Shown here one piece after another: positions 26,050-34,180 of a DNA stretch of 64,000 nucleotides. The notes below the pieces were generated by a model. It was not told the DNA's origin. It did not search any database and saw only the letters and a program-made list of their open reading frames with translations. Location of the stretch: NCBI RefSeq assembly GCF_029537375.1, contig NZ_CP120679.1:3515501-3579500 (forward strand), in the 5' to 3' direction. Source of the DNA: Bacillus sp. HSf4 (GTDB taxonomy: Bacteria; Bacillota; Bacilli; Bacillales; Bacillaceae). Numbering within the stretch: the first letter of the stretch is position 1; each line of letters opens with the position of its first letter. Position numbers and translations under genes: made by a program.

Positions 26050-27828
26050 CTATTCTTTCAGTTTTCTCCACAAGGTGGTGCGGTTGATATTCAATCGCTT
26101 CGCCGCTTTGGATTGGTTCATATTCTCCTCCTGCAGCACCGCTTGAATGATGCGCCGTTCGATGTCCGCAAGCGTCCCTTCCAAACAGCCTTTTAAGCTC
26201 TCTTCCTTGTTCTCGCTGGACAGACGGTCAAGCTGCAGTGCGGCTTCAGCCAATGTGATATATCCGCTTTTCACCGTCAGCACAAGCTCCTCAAGTAATC
26301 GCTTAAACTGCCGGACATTCTCCCGAAATGTCTGCTTGCGAAACGCGTTCATCACCTCAGGCGCAAGTCCGACCACTTGTGTGCCATAAGCTGAATTAAA
26401 TTCAGCAATAAACAGTCTGCTCATGTCCTCCATGTCTTCCACCCGCTCTGACAACGACGGGACATAGAGCGTCAATCCTTGTAAACAGCTGTATAAATCA
26501 GGGTCAAATCGCCCTGCTTTCATTTCTGCAAATAAATCGGCAGATGAAGAGGCGAGCCAGCGGATTTGCCGATCCTGTTTCATCCACACGGCGAGATCAT
26601 GCTGGACTTCGAGCGGCAGATGCTCGATATGCCGAAGAAAGATCGTCCCGTTCTGAACAACCGGAAGGTCTTTCAGCAATGCGTACTCTTTCACCTTGCT
26701 GCAATGAATGGTCACAAACGTCTGCTGCTGCCGAGGGCTCATTTGATGAATCGCAAAGGCGAGATCTGATTTCCCCGTTCCTTCCTCTCCGTACAGTAAA
26801 ATAGGTTTATGCGTCTGGCTGAATGCCTGCGCTTGCTGAACCGTGTCCCTCATAGACCTGCTTTGTTGTGTAAATGATGAAAATGGCTGTAATGAATGTA
26901 CGGGCGCTGCAAACGACCATGCAAGATGCTGATGATCGCGGCTGGACACTGATTGTTCAATGGCAATCAGCAGCTCTCCTTTTGAAAGAAGGGAGCCTTT
27001 CATATGCCAGACGGCTTCTCCTGTTTCTAATTGAAAATACCCGCTTTGTTTGCCCTCTCTTATTGACTGTACAGCAAAAGCCAGCTCTTCCCACCATTCA
27101 TGGATGGCATCGGCAGAAACAATAGGTTCAAGAAGACCCTCATCGATCCAATTTTTTACCGTTTTGTTCACAAAGCGGATCCGGCTGTTGTCATCAATGA
27201 CGATCATCCCTTTTTCTTCCTGATCGATCATCTCTCTAAACATCCGCTGCTCCTCAGATGCCTCCTTAAAGAGCCGGTACATTTGCTTTGCACTGTGAAA
27301 CGCTTCTTTAACCGATTCACGGCCGGACGTGATCAGCATGCTTTGCATGCCCAGCTCCTTTGCCGCTTTATCGGTAATGACGTCTCCCAATACAATTTGG
27401 GTCCCCTGCTGCTGAATGTCCCTCAAGAGATCCCATACTTCCATTTCTGCTTTAATCGTATATAAATCAACTTCTATTCCGAAAAGCTCGCTGATAGTGC
27501 GAACCCCTTGGGTAATATTTCCAAAGCCGACGACGGCTGTTTTTCCTTGATAATCTTTAATAAGCGTCAGCGCCCGCAGCAGATCATACCCGGAAACAGG
27601 GATATCCACGACAGGGATGTGCACGTGTTGCTGTATGAGCGAGGCTGTACCGCCGCGGCTCATAATGATATCGGTTCCCTGCGATTCAGCTTGCTCTGCA
27701 ATCGCAACGCCGGAGCGTAAATCGCCGACCTCCAGCTGAAATTGAATGTCTTGTTCTTCCTTCGCGAGCTCTGTCAATAAATCCCCTAAGCCTTTATACG
27801 GCGCAATGCCAAGCACTTTAATTTTCAT
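26050..27828 (-). CDS. PrpR-type regulator with degenerate AAA+ domain
   Basis: A 592-residue regulator: PrpR_N effector domain (about 1-180), PAS-like domain (about 200-290, EKGMIVIDDNSRIRFVNK), an AAA+ domain (about 320-535) and a Fis-type helix-turn-helix at the end (NQSKAAKRLNINRTTLWRKL). Walker A is kept (YGEEGTGKS, near 346-354). The GAFTGA loop needed to touch sigma-54 is absent, deleted between FVTIHCS and NGTIFLRH, and the Walker B acidic pair is replaced (FLRHIE). It therefore should not drive sigma-54 promoters but may still act as a ligand-dependent regulator at sigma-A promoters. ATG 27828 follows GAGGGGGTCC. First gene of an operon with the kinase and PdxA2. Confidence 0.85.
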   Translation of the reverse strand: MKIKVLGIAPYKGLGDLLTELAKEEQDIQFQLEVGDLRSGVAIAEQAESQGTDIIMSRGGTASLIQQHVHIPVVDIPVSGYDLLRALTLIKDYQGKTAVVGFGNITQGVRTISELFGIEVDLYTIKAEMEVWDLLRDIQQQGTQIVLGDVITDKAAKELGMQSMLITSGRESVKEAFHSAKQMYRLFKEASEEQRMFREMIDQEEKGMIVIDDNSRIRFVNKTVKNWIDEGLLEPIVSADAIHEWWEELAFAVQSIREGKQSGYFQLETGEAVWHMKGSLLSKGELLIAIEQSVSSRDHQHLAWSFAAPVHSLQPFSSFTQQSRSMRDTVQQAQAFSQTHKPILLYGEEGTGKSDLAFAIHQMSPRQQQTFVTIHCSKVKEYALLKDLPVVQNGTIFLRHIEHLPLEVQHDLAVWMKQDRQIRWLASSSADLFAEMKAGRFDPDLYSCLQGLTLYVPSLSERVEDMEDMSRLFIAEFNSAYGTQVVGLAPEVMNAFRKQTFRENVRQFKRLLEELVLTVKSGYITLAEAALQLDRLSSENKEESLKGCLEGTLADIERRIIQAVLQEENMNQSKAAKRLNINRTTLWRKLKE

Positions 27829-27881
27829 GAAATGGACCCCCTCTTTCATTCTCTCTCAGTCAAGGAGACAGCGAGGGAGTC

Positions 27882-27976
27882 CGTTCAAACGATTGGGACA
27901 GCCCCCTCGAACTTAAATTATAAATGATGCGATATAGGGATACAATTCATGCCAGTGCCGCACGCTCGTTCAAACG
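27882..27976 (-). promoter_or_regulatory. promoter of the PrpR-type regulator with flanking repeats
   Basis: Minus-strand promoter TTGTAT (27940-27945), 17-bp spacer, TATAAT (27917-27922). The 10-base imperfect palindrome CGTTCAAACG (CGTT-N2-AACG) occurs exactly twice, at 27882-27891 downstream of the start point and at 27967-27976 upstream of the -35, 85 bases apart. This layout suggests looping or autoregulation. Confidence 0.55.
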
Positions 27977-27979
27977 GCT

Positions 27980-29161
27980 TTATTCTTGACCGGCCGAAGC
28001 CCACGTTTGCGGAACACGCACATATTTAATCGCCTGACGGTAGTACGTAAAGGCAATATGCAGATCACCGTCTTTCCCCTGCTTGATCGACGGATAGGAA
28101 AACTCGCGGTTAAGCTTGTCTTTTGAGTTGTTCGTCAGCGCATAACCGTCGCCGACTTCGATGTTTCTTTTGACAGGCCATGTGATGCCGCCGTCCCGGG
28201 AAAGCGCCAAAGTCATCGGCGCCCTCGGTGCTCCCCAGAAGGCTGGACGCGCGTCTGTGTCAACACCTGTTCTTGTATCATCCTCATCCTCAATTTCATC
28301 GTATAGAGAGGCTCTTCTTTCGGTCGTTTCATTCGCATTCATATGATTGTATACGAGAGCAAGCGTCCCATCTTGAAGCGCTGTAAATTGAATGGAGGAG
28401 TTGTTGTTCGGCAGCTCGGTCGGCTCAGGCTCTGACCAGGTGCGGCCGTTATCAATAGAGCGGCTCACATAAATCGAGTCTGCAAAACGGCTTCTAAACA
28501 ACGCAAGCAAGGTGCCGTCGTGCAGTTTTTCAATATTCATATGAACACATCCGGTACTGCCCGGCACCTTCACTTCCTCCCACGACTTGCCTTTATCAGA
28601 TGAAATTTTCACCGCGCTGATGTCACGGTTTCCAGTCCATTTCACGCCCGGCAGGGTGATGCAGTAAAAGACAGGAAGCAGCCAATCGCCGTTATCCAGA
28701 ACAATGAGCGGCTGGCGGATAAAAGTCCCTGCTTCGGCAAACAACGTGTCAATCCCGCTCCATGTATGGCCTCTATCATCCGATGTCCGGTATCTGACGA
28801 CCGCTGTATCCTGATTGCCGGAAAGCTGTGCCGTATACATAAGCCAGAGCCGGCCGTCAGGCTCTTGGAAAAGCACAGGGTTTTGTTCGGAGCGGGAAGG
28901 ATCACCTGACAGCTTTTCTGCCTGTGTCCACTCACCACTTCCTTTTTCAAGCCTTGACATGTAAATCGATATATCCGGGATGCCTTCCTGCGTTCCCCCA
29001 AACCAGACGCACAACAGATCACCATTGTCCAGCTCCAGCAGGTTGGCTGCATGGTTTTGCGGGCAGTCTGTCGGCAAAAACGCATCCTTTCTGGCCGAAT
29101 CGGTTTTATTTTCTCTGATGCGACCATCTATCGGCAGGGAAGCTTCACTTTGTTTCATCAC
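27980..29161 (-). CDS. cytoplasmic sialidase-fold (BNR) protein
   Basis: A 393-residue six-bladed beta-propeller of the sialidase (BNR/Asp-box) superfamily. Four Asp boxes S-x-D-x-G-x-T/S-W are visible (SDDRGHTW, SSDKGKSW, SIDNGRTW, SRDGGITW). An FIRQP segment (about 146-150) stands where sialidases have the first arginine, and REFSYPS and FTYYRQ could supply the third arginine and the tyrosine. There is no signal peptide, so it acts in the cytoplasm. The start overlaps the symporter stop. Whether it is an exo-glycosidase, a lyase or an isomerase in this pathway is open; related clusters with DHDPS-family genes exist. Confidence 0.78.
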   Translation of the reverse strand: MMKQSEASLPIDGRIRENKTDSARKDAFLPTDCPQNHAANLLELDNGDLLCVWFGGTQEGIPDISIYMSRLEKGSGEWTQAEKLSGDPSRSEQNPVLFQEPDGRLWLMYTAQLSGNQDTAVVRYRTSDDRGHTWSGIDTLFAEAGTFIRQPLIVLDNGDWLLPVFYCITLPGVKWTGNRDISAVKISSDKGKSWEEVKVPGSTGCVHMNIEKLHDGTLLALFRSRFADSIYVSRSIDNGRTWSEPEPTELPNNNSSIQFTALQDGTLALVYNHMNANETTERRASLYDEIEDEDDTRTGVDTDARPAFWGAPRAPMTLALSRDGGITWPVKRNIEVGDGYALTNNSKDKLNREFSYPSIKQGKDGDLHIAFTYYRQAIKYVRVPQTWASAGQE

Positions 29162-30561
29162 AATTCCTCCTCCACATTTGATTCTTTTTTCGCAGGCGAG
29201 CTGATCAGACGGTCTAATACGAGGACAATAAACGGAACAATGATAGCGATGTACATGTTATCGATGCCAAACGGATTGTCCAATAAATACCATGCCGTCG
29301 TCGCTATGCCGGAAAGCGCCAGACCAATGGTTGCTCCGCGGTTTGAATTAAAATATGGCAAATAAAAGCCCATCGCCGCCACAACGGCAATTGATGTCCG
29401 AAGCGCCCTCGTAAAGAAAGAAAGCGTTAACAATTCTGGCGCCAGCGCAACCCCGAGCAGCGGAATAAAACCGACGATAATAGAAACATATCTCGTAATT
29501 TTCATGCGCTGTTCTGGTGTCGGATTTGCTTTCGGTACATAAAAGTCATCAATGATCAGCGTCGTTGTCGCCAGCGCAACCGTTGAGACGCCGACGAAAA
29601 TAGACGCTACAAGGGATGTCGCTACAATCGCGCTCAGCACAGGATTCATGTGCTGCATAAACACCGGAAATGCGTAAATTGGATCAATATCCGGGTACAA
29701 ATACCGTGCAGCAACGCCGATGACTCCAATGGCAATCGCCAGCGGCAGACAAAGCAGCGCTGCATACAGCGTTGATCTCTTTGCCTCTTTCTCACTTTTC
29801 GATGAGGTAATAGCCTGTATAATAAACTGAGTCGCAAAAATCGCCCCCATGTTGCCGATAAACCAGGCGCCGATTGTCCCCCATCCGATGCTGCCGTCCC
29901 AAGTGAAGAAATGCTCCGGCAACTGCTGCGTCATCGGCTCCCAGCCTTTTGTCAAATAGAGTGCAACTCCTAATGTGATCAGAACTCCCGCATATTTAAC
30001 AAGAGAATGCAGAATCGTCACCCAGGCAACGCCCTTCATTCCGCCAAACGTAAAATAAAAGGTGCTGACAATCGCTGTAATAATTGCACACGTCATGAGC
30101 GGAAGACCTAAAATAGACGAAATGGCCGCCGATCCGCTTAAATAGTTTCCAAGATTCACAAGTAAAAGGGCCACAATCATAATGATAGAAACGACAAGCT
30201 TGGTCGAACGGCCAAACTTTTCACTAATAATCCCGGAGATCGTATATTGGCCGGTTTTATAAAATTTCCCTGCTAAGAAGAAGGAAAAAATAAAAAACGC
30301 AATCGAGACCGTTACAATCGACCATGAAGCTGCCAAACCATGTGTATAAGCTGATTCAGCGGTCCCGATTGTCGATTTGGTGCCGATGAATTCACTCATC
30401 AGCAAAATCCCGACAACAATCGCCGGCAGCGTTTTGGCAGCATTGTTGAATTCCGAACTGGATTTACTGCGAAACCGCATCGTCAGCCATGTCGTAAAGA
30501 GAATGTAAACCACGATCACTGCCAAAATAAACATTATGATCGAACCGCTTAAAACATCCAC
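29158..30561 (-). CDS. sodium:solute symporter (SSS family)
   Basis: A 467-residue SSS-family transporter with about 13 membrane helices. Family features include an unwound first core helix region (GILLMSEFIGTKSTIGTAESAYTHG around residues 50-80) and the Na+-site-like STVALATTTLIIDDFY near residue 325. It would import the island's organic-acid or acid-sugar substrate with Na+. It is translationally coupled to the sialidase-fold gene. Sialic acid, pantothenate and proline carriers belong to the same family, so the substrate is inferred from context only. Confidence 0.85.
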   Translation of the reverse strand: MDVLSGSIIMFILAVIVVYILFTTWLTMRFRSKSSSEFNNAAKTLPAIVVGILLMSEFIGTKSTIGTAESAYTHGLAASWSIVTVSIAFFIFSFFLAGKFYKTGQYTISGIISEKFGRSTKLVVSIIMIVALLLVNLGNYLSGSAAISSILGLPLMTCAIITAIVSTFYFTFGGMKGVAWVTILHSLVKYAGVLITLGVALYLTKGWEPMTQQLPEHFFTWDGSIGWGTIGAWFIGNMGAIFATQFIIQAITSSKSEKEAKRSTLYAALLCLPLAIAIGVIGVAARYLYPDIDPIYAFPVFMQHMNPVLSAIVATSLVASIFVGVSTVALATTTLIIDDFYVPKANPTPEQRMKITRYVSIIVGFIPLLGVALAPELLTLSFFTRALRTSIAVVAAMGFYLPYFNSNRGATIGLALSGIATTAWYLLDNPFGIDNMYIAIIVPFIVLVLDRLISSPAKKESNVEEEL

Positions 30562-30577
30562 CCAAACTCCCCCTTTG

Positions 30578-30602
30578 TTTGTGAGCCTCTTACAGGCTCA
30601 TG
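30578..30602 (-). other. intercistronic hairpin between ADH and symporter genes
   Basis: TGAGCCT-N5-AGGCTCA forms a perfect 7-bp stem in the 69-base gap. No T run follows, so it is more likely an mRNA processing or stabilising hairpin than a terminator. Confidence 0.45.
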
Positions 30603-30630
30603 GTGAAAAACATGTACAGATCCGGGCAGC

Positions 30631-31800
30631 CTACATATCCAGCAATTTCAAATAGACAGCTTCAATCTCCGCAATGGACATCGGCTTTGGATTGTTATCC
30701 ATGAGCCTTTTAACGTCGGCTGCCGCCTCAGCAAGCGATGGTACATCCTCTTTTGATACCCCGAATGTCTTTAAATTTTGCGGAATATTTAAATCTGCGA
30801 TCCACTCTTCAATTTTTCGTATAACCTGCTCTGCTAGGCTGACCTTCGAACCTTTTGGCTCGATTCCAATCACGACGGCCACATCCGCAAGGCAGTCAGT
30901 TACATGATCCGCGTTGAAGGCCGTTACATGCGGAAGCAGCATTGAATTGGCCACACCGTGAGATATTTTGTATTTTCCTCCGAGCGGATAAGCCATCGCA
31001 TGAACCGCTGCTGTTCCTGCGCTTGTCAAGGCCATTCCGCCATACATGGCGCCAACGAGCATTTTTTCTCTCGCCTCCAGGTTGTCTCCATGGTGATAAG
31101 CCTCCTGAATACTTGAGGAAATCAGTCTCATAGATTCAAGTGCAAGCATGTCACTGAATGGATTTGCTTTGTTGGAAATATAGGATTCAAGTGCGTGTGT
31201 AAATGCATCCATTCCGGTTGCAGCTGTGATCGCCTTTGGAAGACCGGTCGTCAAAACCGGATCTAAAATCACAAGCGACGGCAGCAGATAGGGACTGACC
31301 ATGCCAATCTTTAATTCTTTCTCCGGGAACGTCACAATCGCATTCGGCGTCACCTCTGACCCTGTTCCGGATGTTGTCGGAATCAGCACAAGCGGAACGC
31401 CGGGCTTTTCAACGAGATTCGTGCCAATCAAAGCTGAAATTGGTTTTTCATTTGTTTTCAGAACAGAGAGGATTTTAGCCGCATCGAGCACACTGCCTCC
31501 GCCAATTCCTAGAATCGCGTCATGGCCTCCTTCAGAAAAAAGCTGAAAAACCTCTTCGATGTTTTGTTCCGTCGGCTCCGGCTGTATATCCGTGTTGACT
31601 TCACTTGAGATGCCTTTCTCAGCCAGCACCTCTTTGATTTGGTCTGCATAGCCGAGAGAAACGATCGACGGCTGAGTTAAAATAAACACCGAGCAAATCT
31701 CATTCAATCCAATCTGATCTAAGTGGTCACCAAGCAAATTGAGTGAATGTGGACCAGCCTCAATTCGGGCGGCTGTTTGAAAATGATAAAGCGTCTTCAT
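30631..31800 (-). CDS. iron-containing alcohol dehydrogenase
   Basis: A 389-residue group III (Fe-type) NAD(P)-dependent alcohol dehydrogenase. GIGGGSVLDAAK (about 98-109) binds the cofactor; the metal ligands Asp198, His202 (GMDAFTHALESY), His267 (HAMAYPLGG) and His281 (SHGVANSMLLPH) are all present. It may reduce or oxidise the aldehyde released by the adjoining aldolase, for example a glycolaldehyde, lactaldehyde or C4 aldehyde. It lies four bases behind the aldolase gene. Confidence 0.88.
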   Translation of the reverse strand: MKTLYHFQTAARIEAGPHSLNLLGDHLDQIGLNEICSVFILTQPSIVSLGYADQIKEVLAEKGISSEVNTDIQPEPTEQNIEEVFQLFSEGGHDAILGIGGGSVLDAAKILSVLKTNEKPISALIGTNLVEKPGVPLVLIPTTSGTGSEVTPNAIVTFPEKELKIGMVSPYLLPSLVILDPVLTTGLPKAITAATGMDAFTHALESYISNKANPFSDMLALESMRLISSSIQEAYHHGDNLEAREKMLVGAMYGGMALTSAGTAAVHAMAYPLGGKYKISHGVANSMLLPHVTAFNADHVTDCLADVAVVIGIEPKGSKVSLAEQVIRKIEEWIADLNIPQNLKTFGVSKEDVPSLAEAAADVKRLMDNNPKPMSIAEIEAVYLKLLDM

Positions 31801-31804
31801 ATCC

Positions 31805-32707
31805 TCACTGCTCCTTTGCCAGTTTTGCGTTAATTCCGTAGCCTTCCAGCATCTTTTTCACTTTTAGCAGCGGCTCTCCTGACAACTCTGCAATTGGACT
31901 TTTAGGCGGTCCAACATCAATGCCGGCAAGCTCCGCTGCTTTTTTTAACGGCGCCGGCAGTGAACCGAGTGAAAACGTATCGCGAAGCGGCTGCAGCTGC
32001 TGTTGATAATGCTCACTCTCTTCAATGTTTCCTTGTTTAAAAGATTTATAGATTGAAACAACAGTTTCCGGAAGCACATTGGCTGTGGCAGCCACAGCTC
32101 CTGTTCCTCCCGCCTTCAATGTGTCTAAAATCAATGAATCGGTTCCTGCAAGGACGGAAAAGGACTGGTCTTTTGTACGTTCAAGATACGCCTTAATATT
32201 GGCGAAGCTGCCGCTGCTGTCCTTAATGCCGATGATGTTCGGCAATGCCGCCAGCCTCTCAACCGTTTCGGGCTCCAATGACACTCCTGTTCTCGACGGA
32301 ATGTTGTAGAGCAGGACAGGAAGCGCGACATTTTCAGAAATCGTGCGGAAATGCTGATACAATTCCTCCTGCGAAGGTGCGACAAAGAATGGCGTAATGA
32401 TCGAAAGAGCGTCCGCTCCGATATCCGCCATTTGATTGGATAAGGAAATAGTCGCCTCAGTACTGTTTTCTCCTGTCCCGATGAAAACAGGCACACGTTT
32501 ATTAACCGCTTTCACAATCGTTTTAGCAATTTGAAGCTTTTCCTCTTGTGAGAATAAATGAAATTCCCCATTTGTCCCTAAGGCAAAAATACCGTGGACG
32601 CCTGAATCAATTAAATGATTCACCAGCTTTTCGGCGATTCCAGGATGAAAAGCCTGCTCTTTTGTAAGCGGTGTCAATATAGCAGGGATAATTCCCTCTA
32701 CTTTCAA
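31805..32707 (-). CDS. DHDPS/N-acetylneuraminate lyase-family aldolase
   Basis: A 300-residue class I aldolase of the DapA/NanA superfamily (TIM barrel). GTNGEF (44-49) is the carboxylate-binding motif, Tyr134 (LLYNIPSRTG) and the Schiff-base Lys162 (IIGIKDSSGS) are in place. It is not the lysine-pathway DapA by context; it sits first in an operon with an Fe-ADH, a symporter and a sialidase-fold protein. It should cleave a 2-keto-3-deoxy acid to pyruvate plus an aldehyde. Start is TTG 32707 after GGGAGCG. The C-terminal part is standard length. Confidence 0.87.
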   Translation of the reverse strand: MKVEGIIPAILTPLTKEQAFHPGIAEKLVNHLIDSGVHGIFALGTNGEFHLFSQEEKLQIAKTIVKAVNKRVPVFIGTGENSTEATISLSNQMADIGADALSIITPFFVAPSQEELYQHFRTISENVALPVLLYNIPSRTGVSLEPETVERLAALPNIIGIKDSSGSFANIKAYLERTKDQSFSVLAGTDSLILDTLKAGGTGAVAATANVLPETVVSIYKSFKQGNIEESEHYQQQLQPLRDTFSLGSLPAPLKKAAELAGIDVGPPKSPIAELSGEPLLKVKKMLEGYGINAKLAKEQ

Positions 32708-32751
32708 GTGACTTCGCTCCCTTCTGTTGCATTTTTAAACATATTAACAAT

Positions 32752-32815
32752 AAAGCGCTTTCTCGAACTTTATTATAAAGGTTGATTGATTCATTAAACA
32801 ACACATTTTTCGAAT
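32752..32815 (-). promoter_or_regulatory. aldolase operon promoter with operator motif and cre-like core
   Basis: Minus-strand TTGTTT (32796-32801), 18-bp spacer, TATAAT (32772-32777). Upstream and overlapping the -35 is AAAATGTGTTGTTTAAT, matching AAAATGTTGTTGAAT before the SDR gene; in both promoters the AAAATGT block begins 32 bases before the -10. The perfect palindrome AAAGCGCTTT (32752-32761), the core of a cre site, follows the -10. Confidence 0.65.
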
Positions 32816-32861
32816 TTGGGACAAAAGAATGAATCCTCACCTTCAGTTGATGCGTTTTAAA

Positions 32862-32893
32862 ACAATAAAAAAAAACCTGTCCAAAGACAGGTC
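32862..32893 (-). terminator. terminator of the yvrCBA operon
   Basis: Stem ACCTGTC/GACAGGT with loop CAAA, followed on the minus strand by nine T; just behind the yvrA stop. Confidence 0.85.
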
Positions 32894-32896
32894 AAA

Positions 32897-34180
32897 TTAA
32901 TCTTTTAAAGCTTTCACACAAACCGCTGTTTTATTTTGAATTTGTGTCAAAAAAGCGGTTTGATCCGCTGACCGACCGGATTGAGTGGCCGCTACAAGCA
33001 CATCACTGCACGAAACACGGTGCTGAGCTGCGGCATTTGCTGCAACACTTATCGCCTGCACAAATTGACCATCGTGCAAACAGCCATCAATTAACACCCA
33101 TATGGCCAAATACCCATCCACACCTTTCATGCCGACGATGCAAAGATCACCGCTTTCCGACACAATATGACAGTCAGCCAATTCAGCATCATGTTGCATA
33201 AACAGCGTTTCCTGTTCAAAGGCTGACAGGTCATGCGGCCATCCAGAGTTGTTTCCGCTTGCGAAAACAAGTTTTCGTCTCCAAGCAAAGCCCCCTTCTG
33301 AAGACAGAAGACGCAGCGGGCGGTCTGCCAAAAATGCGATGCCGTGCGGCAAATATTGTTCAATTTGCTCTTTTAGAAAGAGGGGCTTGGTTTTCTGCGG
33401 GATCGTTTTCGCTTTGATTGTAAACTGCGGATTCGCACGCTCAGGATGGTCGAGCGCTGTGATATCTGTATCATACACTCGTTCGATACGCCCGGCAGAA
33501 AGGGCAGCTTCCGGGCGGTCAATAACTTCTGCTTTTCCATCTTTCAACAACAGCAGACGATCACAGTATAAACTCGCAATATTCACATCATGAAACACCC
33601 CGATCACTGCGAGTTTGGATACAACTGTTTCTTGTTTCATTAAATCAAGAAGACTTTTTTGAAATGACAAATCAAGAAAACTTGTCGGTTCATCAAGCAG
33701 CAAGTATTCTGGTTCCTGGGCAAGCGCTTGGGCTAAATACACCCGCTGCTGCTCTCCGCCGCTCAGCTCGTGTATGGATTTTTGGGCAAAGCGAAGCGTG
33801 TCCGTCTGTTTCATCACCCTTTTCACGACATCACGGTCTTCAGCTGTCAGCTGCCGAAAAAAGCCTGATTGATACGCATAGCGGCCAAACTGAACCGTTT
33901 CCTCGACCGTAAAGGAAAAGGCCTGCTCCGTTTTTTGAGGAAGCACTGCCATTTTGCGAGCGAGCTCCTTCGTTTGATACGACCCAACTGAGCGGCAGTC
34001 AAGCAGCACCTCACCGCTTCGAGGGGCGATTGTCCCCGACAATATTTTCAGCAAGGTTGACTTTCCGCTGCCGTTCGGACCGAGAATTCCTAAAAATTCA
34101 CCCTGCTTTACCGCAAAGCTGATGTCCTGTAAGACATCCGTTTTTCCATAGCCGCCGGACACACGGATGACATCAATCAT
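32897..34180 (-). CDS. yvrA: vitamin B12 ABC importer ATPase with CbiZ-like C-terminal domain
   Basis: A 427-residue fusion. Residues 1-250 are an iron/B12-type ABC ATPase: Walker A GPNGSGKST, signature LSGGEQQR, Walker B YLLLDEPTSFLD. Residues about 270-427 resemble the adenosylcobinamide amidohydrolase CbiZ domain (ending SDVLVAATQSG...). CbiZ remodels imported cobamides by removing the lower ligand arm. Length and layout agree with B. subtilis YvrA. It overlaps yvrB by eight bases and is last in the riboswitch-controlled operon. Confidence 0.87.
   Translation of the reverse strand: MIDVIRVSGGYGKTDVLQDISFAVKQGEFLGILGPNGSGKSTLLKILSGTIAPRSGEVLLDCRSVGSYQTKELARKMAVLPQKTEQAFSFTVEETVQFGRYAYQSGFFRQLTAEDRDVVKRVMKQTDTLRFAQKSIHELSGGEQQRVYLAQALAQEPEYLLLDEPTSFLDLSFQKSLLDLMKQETVVSKLAVIGVFHDVNIASLYCDRLLLLKDGKAEVIDRPEAALSAGRIERVYDTDITALDHPERANPQFTIKAKTIPQKTKPLFLKEQIEQYLPHGIAFLADRPLRLLSSEGGFAWRRKLVFASGNNSGWPHDLSAFEQETLFMQHDAELADCHIVSESGDLCIVGMKGVDGYLAIWVLIDGCLHDGQFVQAISVAANAAAQHRVSCSDVLVAATQSGRSADQTAFLTQIQNKTAVCVKALKD

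Noticed and set aside
31805..32707. Reading this gene as dapA of lysine synthesis
   Set aside because: Context is purely catabolic, the promoter has a cre-like site, and the motif is GTNGE in place of the usual GTTGE.
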